From the NCBI GenBank assembly GCA_022393335.1, contig JAJEKB010025074.1, positions 1-64,000 of the forward strand: a stretch of 64,000 bases of DNA. The letters are read 5' to 3'. The notes under the pieces are model-generated. The model made no database searches, was not told the origin of the DNA, and saw nothing but the letters and a program-made list of their open reading frames with translations. This stretch comes from Macrotrachela quadricornifera. Lineage: Eukaryota; Rotifera; Eurotatoria; Philodinida; Philodinidae. This document shows positions 1-12,578 of this stretch, one piece after another; the first letter of the stretch is position 1, and every line of letters begins with the position of its first letter. Both the position numbers and the translations under genes were made by a program.

Positions 1-3000
1 TGCATGTGTTGATTTTTCTTCCATACAAAATAGTTCAATAAATAATTCATTTTTTTTTGTATTTCAGGTGATGGAGATGGTGATGATGGTAAGTTCTTTT
101 TTTTTTTTGTGTGTGTGATTTTGTATGCTTGTTACTTTGCCTGAGTTTTATAATTGTGTGTGTTTTGTGCACGAATAGCAGTCTATGATGATAACGGCAA
201 TGAAGAAGATAAACAAACAGAAGATACAAGTACTACTCCTAGTAACAATAATGATAATGCTGATGAAGAAGATGATCCCGTTCAAGATGAACCTGTACAA
301 GTAACCACAACAACAACTTCAAAAGCACCGAGTGGAACAGCAGATGCAGCGGATGATGTTGAATACTATGATGACGATACTGCAGATGAGGGAAATACGG
401 AACCTAAAGTACCATCTGATCCAAATGCAACAAGTGAGATTACTAAATAAATACACGTCGTCCATTATTTCGTAATGGTGCTCATTGCTTACTAATCGAT
501 TAGCTTTTTCTTATTGTTTTTATTTAATGGACACATATGACAGTAATCGTGTAATACTATGTATTTATATTAATCATTATATTAATAAGCATTGCATGAA
601 TATAATTATTATTTGTGTCTTCTGCTAATTGCTTATTTTTCTGAATTGAATTATATAATGATAAAATAATATTTTTTCATGTTTTAGGTGATGCTACGCA
701 CGGCGATAGTGATGAAGGCAAGTATAAATATTAAATAAATTTTATAAGTTAATTTGATTCGTCTTATCTGACATAAAATAATATATGATATCATATTAGT
801 TCATATAGTTTTAAAGAAATTTGACTACTGGGGTATGTGATATTTATCAATAAAGTAATAAGATATAGAGCAAACAGGTTCAGCTTGAGTATTCATTTGT
901 TGATGTGAATTCCTTCTTCTATTGTTAAATAAATTAGAGTGCAAGTTGAGATAGATTTATTATTATTATTTTATTTTTGTTTAATTCCATAGGACGTACA
1001 ACTCCAGCACCAGTTCATCCAGACCCAGGTCATCGAATTGAACTTCGTGTTGTTGTTAATCCTGAAGTTGCTCAAGTTCAACGTGGTCAAACAGTTGACT
1101 TAACTTGTATTGTCTATGGTGGTGATAGAAGCACAAGTATCTACTGGATTCAAGAAGAACCTGAACGAGTAAATGTTTCAAATTTTTCTTTCCTGAATTA
1201 AATTAATTTTAAAATTGTTTTTAGCGTTACGCTTTACTCGATCCAGCTAGTGAAGATGATAAACAAGTAACAGCATCACAAGTAACATTACGAGCACGCA
1301 TTACACTTGATGATCCTAGTAAAATTGGTAAATATACGTGTATGGCTCAAGATAGTGCTGGAAACAGTGGTTCAGCTATTCTTAATATGCAAGAAGGTGG
1401 TGGTTATTATCCACAACCACCAATATACCCACAACAACCAGTATACCCACAACAACCAGTATACCCAGAACAACCAGTCTATCCAGAACAACCAGTCTAT
1501 CCAGAACGACCGGATGTGGGGCCTGCACGTAAGTTCAAAAAAACCAGAATTTTTATTTAGTATTTCATTTATTTGAAAGCGAGTGGCGGTCGTGGACAGT
1601 TACGTATTGTTGCACCTGATATGGCTGAAGGTGAATATGTTGAAATCCAATGTGAAGGTGCCGCACCAGAAGATGAAGGACGTATTGAATGGTATTTTAA
1701 TAATCGAGTATGTATTGATTTTCATTTGATTTTAAATAGAATAAGAAAATCTTTAAAAAATAAAGTAAAAATTAGTTTATTTAAATTTATTTTTATTACT
1801 TATTTTTACAGTTAATTGAAACACCGGTAAGTTAATTACGAGCTTTGGGTCTAATGGAAAATTATGCTTTTTATCACAAATTTAATTCCCATTTTTATTT
1901 TTTTTTTCTTTTCGATGAGGATAGACTGATGCAGAAGCAGTGAGTACATCAAAATTCATGATTAAGCTAAATACTAAATTTTTTAATGCTTAGATTTTAT
2001 TTTGATAATTGAGTAATTAAAAACTATTTTTAGGTTGTTAATGATGAACAACCACTTTATCCACGTGGTAAAACTCTTCATATTCGTCCAATATCACGAC
2101 CTTATTTGGGCAATTATCGTTGTGCTATTCCGAATAGTGGTTATACAGACGCAAACAGTGTATTAACATTCGGAGGTAATAAAAAATGATAAAATTATTT
2201 TGTATATAATCTTTTTTGTTTTTATTGCATCTATTAAGGATCAGCTCCAGTGCCAGGTAAATTACCGTATATTATACAATTCAAATAAAGTTTTTTATTC
2301 CAATTTAGTTCCAACTCGTCCAGTTTATCCACCCACACAAGCTCCTCAAGTTCGTCCACCAACTGTTTATTGTAATGTTGATGAAGCAAGTTGTGCTAAT
2401 GGCCGATGTATTCCTCGTGCATTCATTTGTGATGGTAAAAATGATTGTGGTGATAATAGTGACGAACAATGTGGAAGTAAGTTTGTTTTTTTACTAAACT
2501 TTTTTTTGTGAATATAATTATATCTTCTCTATCTATCTAATAGCTGCTGGAAGTGGTAAGGCATTTTTCTTTTTTTTTGCTCTATTATGGGGACCAATGA
2601 TTATTGCTATATGCATTAAAAAGTTTATAATTATTTCGGAGCAGCTGCATATTGCACCGCTTATTTTGAATGAAAAGAAAATAATTGAACAGCAGATAAA
2701 ATTTTTATTAAAATTTTAGATTCGGATGTATGTCAACCAAATGAAATTCATTGTTCAAATCCTAATCGAGGAAGAAAATGTGTTCAGAAATTTTGGATGT
2801 GTGATGGAGATCGGTAAGAAATTTTTAAGAAAAAAAAAATTGAATTTTTATTTGATAAATTTTAGTGATTGTGATGATGGAAGTGATGAAGAACAACGTT
2901 ATTGTGGTATGTATAAAAATGAAATCAAATTTTTTATTCATTTATTGTTTATTGTCTGAATTTTTTTTAAATAGAATTACTTCCTCGACAGCGTTATTGT

Positions 3001-6000
3001 AAAACATGTGAATTTCAATGTGCTGGTGGCAATGGTACATATGGACAACCCGTATGTGTTCCACGATCATTTCAATGTGATGGTTATAATGATTGTCCTG
3101 ATCGTTCCGATGAAATCGGTTGTGGTAAGTTAAAATGAAAAACTAAATAATTCTTTTATTTATATTTAATATTAAAGCTAAACCAACGATTATTTCACCA
3201 CCACAACGTCAAATTGAAATCAATGCTGGTCAAACATTAACTATTCAATGTACTGCTCGTGGTTCTCCAGCACCATATATTAATTGGCGTCGTAATTGGG
3301 GACATGTTTGTGGTGATGGTTCTGATAATGGACGATGTACGATGGCACAATCTCTAGATTCAAATGATCCAAGTGTTGTTACTGGTACACTTACAATTCG
3401 TAATGTTAATGCAAATGATGCTGGTGCTTATTCATGTGAAGCACTTAATAATCAAGGTTTTCTTTTTGCTATTCCTGATGCTATTGTCCACGTTATTATT
3501 GGTTTGTATAGTTCATTAATCAAAAAATCTATCTTTTATATGAACTTTATTTTCTTACATAAAAATAGGTGAAAGACCAACAGCACCAACACCAGCACCA
3601 TGTAATTGTCATGGTCATTCATCTTATTGTTCACCAGATGGACGTTGTCACGTATGTATTATTATAAATATATTTAAAAAAAATTAATATTTTCTTCTTA
3701 TATGATCTTGTTTTTTTTTTTAGAACTGTCAACACAATACCGCTGGTCATCATTGTGAATATTGCGCTCCAGGTTATCAAGGAGATGCTCGTCGTGGTAC
3801 ACCATACGATTGTCAATTGATTTCTGTTCCTACTCCACGTTCGTATTCTAGTTTCTTATATAAAAACCAATATCAATGATTGTATTTTTATCTTTAAAAC
3901 AGGTTGTGATCCATCTGGTACACATATGGAACGTAGTGGTCGTTGTATTTGCAAGTATAATGTTGAAGGTGAACGATGTGACCAATGTAAACGTAGTCAT
4001 TTCTACTTGAATCCAACAACACCAAATGGTTGTTTAGCATGCTTCTGTTCTGGTGTATCAAGTGATTGTACATCTACTGAATGGCGACGACAAGCTGTAA
4101 ATAATTTTTATTTATTTATAAATAGAAACAAAAACAATAAATTTTTTTTTTTCTCTATTAGGTTTCACTTCCATTAAATAATTGGAATGCAGTACCGAAA
4201 AATTTCGCTGTTGATCGATATGAAGCACGTGATCAAATTCAACAACGTCATGGTGGACGTGAAATAGCACTTGATCAAAGTTCATTAGGTCGAGGACCTA
4301 ATGAAGTTCTCTATTGGAAAGCACCAAAAGAAGCTCTTGGTGATGTTGTTACATTGTATGATGGTAATATTGATATTCATTTTACTAATGATAATAATGA
4401 ACCATCAACTAATGATGAATTTATTTGGTTACGTGGTAATAATATTGATCTTGTTCATAAACTTCCACAAGGACAACGATTTCAACCAAATGCAAATTCC
4501 ACTTATTCAATACCATGTAATGAGGTATGAATTCAAGAAGAATTTTTCTTTTAAATTTTTTTAAATATTTATTATTTTTTCTAGAGAACATTTACACGTA
4601 AAGATGGTACATATATTGATAGAGAAAATATTCTTATGGCTTTATCAGATTTGGATACTTTACTTATTAAAATAAATCCAAATGGTGGTCGGCGTAATGC
4701 CGTGTAAGATAATTAATTGTATTTATTTTTAATTTTTAAATTTTTTTAAAAAATATTTTAGTCTGCGTGGTGTTACTTTAAATGTTGCTGCTCGTGATGG
4801 TTATGCTGATGCAGCACCAACAGTTGAATCATGTCGTTGCCCAGCTAATTATACTGGTACATCATGTGAAAAATGTGCTGAAGGTTATGGTCGTCCCCAT
4901 CCCTTAGTTGGTATTTATTTGGGTCAATGTTGGTCTTGTCGATCAGTATGTCATGAACGATCAGAACAATGTGACCGAGAAACTGGCAAATGTTCTGTAT
5001 GTATTATAATAATGAAAATTCATTATTATTATTTTCTTCTTTGTTTTTATTATAAATAGAATTGTCAAGGTAATAGTGAAGGTGATCGATGTGAACGATG
5101 TCGTGCTGGTTATGTACTTGATTCACGAAGCAATCAATGTGTAGGAGATGGACAATATCCAATATGTAAAAATATATGAAAATGAAATTATTGGTTTTTT
5201 TAAATAAATTTTTTCTTAGATCCAACTTACCCACCACCAACTCATCCACCACCTCAACCACCAACTCCTCAACCACCATATGAGTCCAGCACACGAGGTA
5301 TATATTATATCGATTCAAGACCATATGATGCACATAGTGGAGCACCATTGAGTATGGTTTTGGATGGCAATCAACCAGAACAACGTATTCCACTTCAACT
5401 TCATGTATATAATCAATGAATTTTTGTATAATATTTTTCTATATAATAATTGTGTTTGTGTTTTTTAGGATGCTAGACCACAATCAGTTGTATGGGGTCG
5501 TACAGATGGTAGTTCATTACCACCAAATGTTGTACAAGAAGGCAATGATCTTGTCTTCCGAAACCCATCACCTGATCAAGCTGGACATTATATTTGCACA
5601 ATAACTCATCCTGATGGTTCAACTGAACGTATTCCTATTTATTTAGATTATCGTCCAAGTAAATATTTCTATTATAAAAATAAATTTTTCAAAATTTCAA
5701 ATTCTTAAGGACAACAACAACATGGTCATGGTCATGGTTATGTTCAACCAGTATTAAGTCCACCAAGTCCATTAGTAATTGATGAAGGTAGAAATGAAAT
5801 AATTACTCCTTCGGATACACCATATCGAGTACACTGGGCACGTGCTGACGGTCAACCATTTCCATCAGGTGTTTATCAAACTGGTAATAGTTTACAAATT
5901 ACTGGTGCACGTCCTGAACACGCGGGTACTTATTATTGTTCATTACATGGTGATGATGGTACACCAATTAATATTCCATATGAAGTTCAAGTACGAGCTG

Positions 6001-9000
6001 CTGAGAGACCTCAACCAAGTGGTGGTAAGTTTCGAAAAACAATAAAGAATTTAGTTTTTAATTATTTTATTCTATATTATGAAAGATAAATTAAAAAATG
6101 AAACAGAATCACAACAGATAATGACAACAAATTTTCCTAATTGGAAAGGTTATCTTAATTGATGTTGTTTTATGTTGTCTATTATTTGTTCTTTTTAAAA
6201 AAAAACAAGAGGATTAATATATAAAATTTTTATTTTTAATTTTTATTTTCTATATTCAGTTGGTAGACCAAAAATAACTATTCACCCACAAACAATCAAT
6301 TTGAAAGAAGGCCAACGTATGATTGTTGAATATTCGGTTGCTGTATGAAAAAAAAAACTAAGAAAATAAGTTTATTTATTTTATTATGTTTGTTTAGTCA
6401 CAGGATCCAATTGAAGTTACTTGGCATAAATTAACTGATCAAGGTTATCAACCAATTCCATCATTATTTACTGTTGAAAAAAATCGTCTTACTCTTAATC
6501 GTGCTACACCTGATGCAGCTGGTACTTATCAAGTTACTGTAAATAATCGACTTGGTGAAGATCGACAAACTTTACATATTAATGTAGAACCAAGACGTGG
6601 TCGTCAACGTGGTCAACAAGGTCAAGGACCACAAATTCATTTTCCACAAGAACACTATGAAGTTGGTCATGGAGAAAGAGTTGATGTAACCCCACATATT
6701 ACTGTAAATAAAAAATAAAATTCTTTTTTTTTATTTAAAAAAAATGAAATCTTTTTAATTAAATTTAGGGTGGACAAGGAGGATCAATAACATGGTCAAA
6801 AGATGGTTCAACAAATTTACCTGCTGGTGTAACTTCAAGTAATGATGGTGCATTACATATTGTAGGACAATCAAGTGATGTTGCTGGACAATATAATCTA
6901 GATGTAGCTAATGCTAATGGTCGATTAACAAAACCAATTCAAGTTCGATGGAAAGAAACATGTAAATATATTATTTGTTAATATAACAAAAAAAAAAACA
7001 ATAAATTATTTATTTATAGCTAGACACTAAAGTTCAACACAAAGAGGAAGAATATAAAACCCAAAAAAATTAAAAAGAAAAACCTTATTTTTTATATTTG
7101 TAGATAGTTCCCCTAGCGAAGTTCCTTTTGTATGCCCATGCTTTATTTATTAAGAAAAACACATTAAAATATCATATTTTATTTTCCTTTTTAAAATATA
7201 TATTTAATTATAATTTATTTTCTAGCTAATCAACAAGGTCATCAGGGTAAATAAAAATTTCATTGCATGATTTGTTAGGTTTTTTTTTTAAATGCTTTTG
7301 CTTTGTACATATAAAAGCTATTTTGCTTTTTTTTTGCTTATTAATTAATTAAATAATAGTTAATCAATATCGAAAAGTACAATGGAATGTGCATGAAGTA
7401 CATTTGGATGAAGGACGTCGTCTTGAAGCTGTATGCCGAACAGATGATGATCCATCAATACTTCGGTTGGACATAACACGTTATAATAGACAACAACGTG
7501 AACAATATCCACTTGGTCTTTCATTTACAAATGGTTATTTATCATTAAGCGCAGTTACAAAACAAGATAATGGACTTGAATTTATTTGTTCATCAGGAGA
7601 TATTTCTGATATTTTAAGGCTTAATGTTCGCTCATCGAGTAATGCTTTTGCTTGCTATGCATTTATTTCATTATAAAAAAAATCCAAGAAAAACTATAAT
7701 AAATATGTTTATAATTATTTTGTTAGGTAATAATGATCAAGATCGTTCACGTAGTTATATTGATGTTCGTCTTCAATCACGCGATGAACAAAGCCATCAA
7801 GTTGGTCGTGATATTCATTTACAATGTACAGTTTATGGAAATATTGAACGTCCATATGAATATACATTTACAAAAGATGCTCAACCATTAGGAAATCGTA
7901 AATTTAGATTAATTAAATTCTTTTATATTATTAAAAAAAATTGTCGTTTGTATAATAGATGTTGAAGTACACCCAGATGGTTTATTAGTTATTCGCGGTG
8001 CTCAAGCGCATGATGCTGGACAATATCGGTACGAATTAATTTAAAAGAAATTATTGTTTTTTGTTTGAATTAAAATTTTTTTAGATGTGAAGTTAATTTT
8101 CCACGTGCACCGGAAGCTGGAACACAAGAAAGTACTTATGAACTTCGACTTGACGGTGAAAAAAAAAAATAAATTTTTTATTTCGAATAATTATCATATA
8201 AATTTCTATAATAGGTGGTTCAGCAGGACATCATGATCAACATCGTCAACATGGTGATCAACATACTCAACAAAATGGTGATCAACATGCTCAACAAAAT
8301 GATGGCCAACATGCTCAACAAGGTGGATACGTTGAAGTTACTGTTGAACCATCAGAAGTTACTCTTGGACGTGGTGAAAAAGCAACTATTACATGTCATG
8401 TTAAAGGTGCTAATGACTATAAAGTAACATGGGGTAAATATGCACATGATACAAGTCTTCCAAATTATGTTCGTGTATGTATTAATAATAGAAATTTATA
8501 TTTTTTAATACAAAATAATCTTTATTATTTGTTCTGTTTTCTTTTAATTTAAATAGCAAGAAGGAAATAGTGTTATAATCACACCAACAGATGATTCACC
8601 TGCTGAACAAATGTACTTGCAATGTCAAGTTGATGTTCCAGGCCATCCACAACCACACCATGCTTATGCACCGGTCAATATTCGTGGTGGAGATGATGCG
8701 CGTAAGAAGAAAAAGAAGAGGCGCTCGTAGATAGATATATACTTGTGTGAAATATTAATACACACTAGTCAATATCAGCAGAACAACATTTTCATCTTTT
8801 TTTTCTTTCGGTTTTATTTGGTATCTATTTTCGTAAAACTAGGTTTTTATTATTTCAAGCTCAAATTTATTAAATTTTTCTTTTTTTTTGCTTTGTAGTT
8901 CATTCTATTTGATCAAATGTTTTAGACTAGCTACGCTGATCTTTCTTTTTGTTTTATTTATATGCATGTTCAGTTAGCTTCTTTATTCATCGTTTATTAT

Positions 9001-12000
9001 TGTTCGTGTTTGTAACTGTAACACAGTGTCTATCTTTTCTCCTATTGCCAAATTCGTTTTTTTTTTTGCTAATTGCCCAACGGTGTTCTTTTCTTTGTTT
9101 CTCTCTCTCTTGCGCGCGCTCATTTGCTGCTATTACTACTACTACTACAACTACTTACTACTACTACTGTTGTTGTTTGTATCTGTTTTTTTTTGACTAA
9201 CTTTATAAACAAGATCTTTTAAACAAAACACTGCATATGTAGTTTAATGCATATATACATGTAGAAATTATTTAAAAGTAGTTTTAGTTAGTTTATGTTT
9301 ATAGTTTAATTTATATTGAGCCCTTGTGTCGGTTCGTTTAGCTATTCAACGTAAACCGAAATTACTAATTGAACCCTCAACATATATTCGAATATTAAAA
9401 GGAGACAAGTTACGTATAAAATGTTTTGATCCATATGAAACTTACACAACGACGATTAGTTGGTTTAGGTGTGTAATTTTAGCATTTTATTTAAAATAAT
9501 TAATAATTATTTAGTTTGAATTATTTATTAGAAAATTATATTTATATAAGTAAAACAAATAATGAAGCTGTATTAATAATTCTTATATATCCAGTTTTGA
9601 CTGAAATCAAAGCATTGTAAAGATTTATTTTATATGAATTCCATCTGTATGAAATAAAAATATCAGAATTATTCTTTTTTTGGATAAGAATATTTTCAAT
9701 AAATCTATTGAATAGATAAGTGTTCGTATTACTTAACATTTGAGTATATGAGAACTTCAACATACACTAGCATTTTATTAATAAATAACTTGATTTGAAT
9801 ATTTACTATATTTTGTAAAGTTTTGTGAATTATATATTGACAAAGATTCAGTACTTTCTTGTTCTTCCAATTAATAACTTTCTTTCTATATCTTGAGTAT
9901 TGGTTTAGGAAAGATACAACTTTAGTCATATTACCAAATCAACATTCAAATGGTATTCTTGTTTTTAATTCAATATCAGATTCGGATGCGGGTGAATATG
10001 TCTGTCGTGGACAAAATCGTGTTGGTTTTACTGAAGAAATAGTTAAACTTGAGTTGATCGGTACATTAAAAAAAGTTTTTTTGTAGAAATAGAGTATTAG
10101 TTTAATTTTTTTTTGGTTTTAACAAAATAGGAACTCCACCATCTATCATAATTTCACCAAAAGTAACTGATGATTATCTTCAATTACCATTTCATTCAAC
10201 TGAAATAATTGAATGTCTTAATCAAGATAATACTTCATTAGTAGATATCGTTTGGCATCGGGCAGATACTGTATGTAAACTATTATTAATGAATAAAATA
10301 TTAAATTATAATATTTAAGGATGATTCAAGTCTTTCAAAAACATCGATACTTTTTCCATCAAATACACCATTAGAACTTGAACATAGTGGTAGATATACT
10401 TGTATTGCTACAAATGAATATGGTTCGACTTCAAAAACTATTACACTTGATGGTAATATATTTAAAAATATTGCTTTTAATTTTTCTTTTAATTCATTAT
10501 ATTATTCATATAGTTCAAAAAATTATAAACGAAATTTCAATTGATATTGAACCTACAAATATATTTCCTATTGATAGTGAAATACATTTTAATTGTAAAT
10601 TACCACAATCAGAAAAAATATGGTGGACATTAAGAAATCATCCTCAACGAAAAAATAATCCACTTATATTTCGTGTAGGACCAAATAATATTAATAAAAG
10701 ATTTATCTGTCATGCTAAAGATATAAATGGAAAATTCCATAGAAAAATGATCCATATTCAACGTTATTCAGAAGAACAACTAATTGCAATAATTGCAAAT
10801 TATGAAATGGAAAGAAGTTCAAGATATAATCAACGAAAATGTACAGACATGTATTTATATAAATTCAAATTTTCTTTTGTTTTTTTTTCTTAAGTGAAAA
10901 CACCACAAATTCATATTAAAATAATTACTCCTCCAACTGATATTAAAGCAGGTGGAATTATTGAATTACATTGTTATGTTGAAGGTATAAACATTGTAGA
11001 AAACTATAGTTTATCTTTATTTTTTTGTTTCAGGTCTTTTATCTAATAAATTATTTTGGTCATTTCAATCAGGTTTATTACCAAGCAATACATATACAAC
11101 AGATGATGGTCATTTATTAATTTACAATTTCGATAGATATAATCTAGGAACTTATACTTGCTCAGTTGATACACTTACTAAACATTTATCAAAATCAATT
11201 GATTTTCAACCCAATGATATATTTAATACAATAGAATCTCCAACACTTTCATTTCAAATCTATTCATCACGTTCAGATTATTATTTTGGCGGTCGTTTTC
11301 TTATTGAATGTATATCTTCAAGTAAAATTTTTTTTCTCATATAGAAAAAAAAGAATATAATTTTTTTTTTGAAATGAAAATTTTAGATCCGAATATAACG
11401 AAATATTGGTTAAAACAAGAAAAAAAATTAAATAAAAATATATATGAATCTTTTTTTTTTATTAATAAACTTAATCAAAAAAATATTTCACAATATCAAT
11501 GTTTATCATTATATAATAATAAATCAACATCAATTTATTTTAATATTACTCGATCTAATCTTCTTTCTCATAAATTACCATTAGAAAAGACTTCTGAACT
11601 TCATATTGAATTTCTTTCATCAATAAATCAAATAAAATCTGGTGGAAATATACTTATTAATTGTTCATCATCTGATCAAACATCAGTTCAATGGATATTA
11701 AATAAAAATAATAATGGAATATTAATCAATAATTCTTATTTGAATATTCCAAAATTTTCAAATAAACATTTTGATTATTATTATTGTAAAAATAAAAATA
11801 CACAAAAACTTTTAGTTTTATCTCCAATTTTATTTGAATTAATGAAAAATTTTAATATACAAAATATTAATTTAAATAAATATAACACATCATTTATTGA
11901 TATTACTAAAGGAAAATATGTTGGAGATAATATTACTTTAATATGTCGAATTGGACGAGGTAATAATTTATTTCAAACAAAAAATAAACTTTTTTTATTT

Positions 12001-12578
12001 TTTTTTTTTAGATATTTCAGAAGGAAAAGTTGTTTGGTCAAATATTCCAAAGCATTCAAAGCATTTATCTATTCGTGGTTCACGTTTAGAATTTTATCCA
12101 TTTAAATTAGAACATCATAATCAATATAAATGTCTTATTAAATCTAAAAAATCAAATGAAATTTTACGTACATTAATATTCAATACATATTCAAATATTT
12201 ATGAACAAATCGATCGAAAGCCAAATATGAATTTAACAATTGATGCATCATATTTACTGGATAATGATGAATTAAGACTTATTTGTAATACAGGTTTATT
12301 ATTAACTGAAATAAATAAAAAAAGCAATGTTTTTTTTTATGAATTTTCTTTTGATTTTAGATACTTTAAATAAATATCACCAATGGACATTTGATGATCA
12401 AATACCAAGATCAAAAATTCATTATGATTTATCAATAAATAATTATACATCAATTATGATTATACCTGATTTCGATATTGATGTTGATTCAGGAAAATAT
12501 GAATGTTTAACAACAAATACATTTGGTACAACAATGAAAAATATTACTATTGATAGAAAAACATTAAAATCAAAATAA
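1..12578 (+). CDS. HSPG2: Perlecan-like basement-membrane proteoglycan, 3' part of gene (5' end outside window)
   Basis: About 45 exons are readable, with phase kept throughout; the first visible ones are 68-88, 179-433 and 688-717. Domain order is: acidic Thr-rich linker, Ig (993-1390), YPQQP repeat, Ig (1580-2175), three LDLa modules (2309-3124), Ig (3178-3501), laminin-EGF repeats around one laminin IV (LamB) domain (3569-5165), Pro-rich linker, then a long Ig array to the stop at 12576-12578. Ig modules show the Cys, Trp and DxGxYxC pattern. This order (LDLa, Ig, LamB/LE, Ig array) is that of perlecan (UNC-52, Trol, HSPG2), an extracellular matrix proteoglycan of basement membranes. Module borders are mostly phase 1, as usual for shuffled extracellular domains. 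No LamG/EGF C-terminal block is seen, unlike vertebrate perlecan. The part from 9342 on is more divergent but joins in frame (phase 1). An earlier in-frame stop exists at 8728-8730. Identification is strong; exon details are by eye. Confidence 0.85.
179..433 (+). other. Acidic, Thr-rich exon of the perlecan-like gene with one Ser-Gly in acidic context
   Basis: This exon encodes a low-complexity stretch rich in Asp, Glu and Thr, with a short run of Thr and the sequence [12 protein letters not shown] Ser-Gly next to acidic residues is the usual context for glycosaminoglycan attachment, and domain I of vertebrate perlecan carries such sites. Attachment here is only inferred. The exon may start at 179 or 182, because the acceptor reads AATAGCAG (tandem acceptor). 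It ends at a GTGAGA donor at 434 and continues into a 30-nt exon (688-717), also acidic. Confidence 0.6.
1411..1518 (+). repeat. 18-nt tandem repeat coding for Pro/Gln/Tyr linker
   Basis: Five clear 18-nt units plus a degenerate sixth, starting at 1411, 1429, 1447, 1465, 1483 and 1501, encode YPQQPV or YPEQPV hexapeptides between two Ig domains of the perlecan-like protein. The unit length is a multiple of three, so gain or loss of units keeps the frame. Confidence 0.85.
1812..1939 (+). other. Two consecutive 15-nt micro-exons inside an Ig domain
   Basis: Exons 1812-1826 (encoding LIETP) and 1925-1939 (encoding TDAEA) sit between exons 1580-1707 and 2034-2175. Both are phase 0 on both sides, are flanked by AG and GTAAGT/GTGAGT, and keep the frame whether included or skipped. 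They fall in the middle of an Ig domain, after the conserved Trp strand. Confidence 0.6.
2309..3124 (+). other. Three LDL-receptor class A modules of the perlecan-like protein
   Basis: Module 1 lies in exon 2309-2476, with [15 protein letters not shown] and [10 protein letters not shown]. Module 2 is built from exons 2544-2555 (12 nt), 2720-2813 and 2866-2906, with CDDGSDEE. Module 3 is in exon 2975-3124, ending [11 protein letters not shown]. Each shows the Cys pattern and the acidic calcium-binding end (DCxDxSDE or close variant) of LDLa domains. Perlecan domain II has three or four of these directly before an Ig domain, as here. Confidence 0.85.
3569..5165 (+). other. Laminin-EGF repeats flanking one laminin IV (LamB) domain
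   Basis: Exons 3569-3651, 3724-3838 and 3903-4096 encode laminin-type EGF repeats ([23 protein letters not shown]). Exons 4162-4524, 4585-4703 and the start of 4762-4996 encode a LamB domain. The rest of 4762-4996 and exon 5060-5165 return to laminin-EGF ([29 protein letters not shown]). This matches domain III of perlecan, though with only one LamB module where vertebrate and nematode forms have three. Confidence 0.8.
8215..8324 (+). repeat. 24-nt tandem repeat coding His/Gln-rich linker
   Basis: Units starting at 8229 (degenerate), 8253, 8277 and 8301 encode variants of GDQHAQQN. They form a His- and Gln-rich linker in front of an Ig domain of the perlecan-like protein. His-rich stretches can bind metals or respond to pH, but no function is shown here. 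Confidence 0.75.
8557..8730 (+). other. Alternative end of perlecan-like protein: retained intron gives basic tail, or donor at 8701
   Basis: The exon starting at 8557 reads in frame to a stop at 8728-8730, giving a C-terminal tail RKKKKKRRS. Within it a good donor (gatgcgc, then gtaag) begins at 8701 in phase 1. Splicing from it to the acceptor before 9342 joins in frame to another Ig-coding exon. Both ends therefore look usable: a shorter form with a basic tail, and a longer form with further Ig domains ending at 12578. Confidence 0.55.
8731..9341 (+). other. Long intron or 3' UTR of the short perlecan-like form
   Basis: About 610 bp without a convincing ORF. It is T-rich with a CT/AC-rich stretch near 9100-9170 and ends in an acceptor (ttcgtttag). 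An ATTAAA hexamer near 8867 could serve a short transcript ending after 8730; this is a guess. Confidence 0.4.

Noticed and set aside
154..450. Stand-alone 98-residue acidic protein on the plus strand
   Set aside because: It is an exon of the perlecan-like gene; splice sites and phase link it to both neighbours, and its ATG lies inside an intron.
5004..5393. Minus-strand open frame of 129 residues
   Set aside because: Antisense shadow of laminin-EGF and Pro-rich exons; no domain, and the plus strand is clearly coding.
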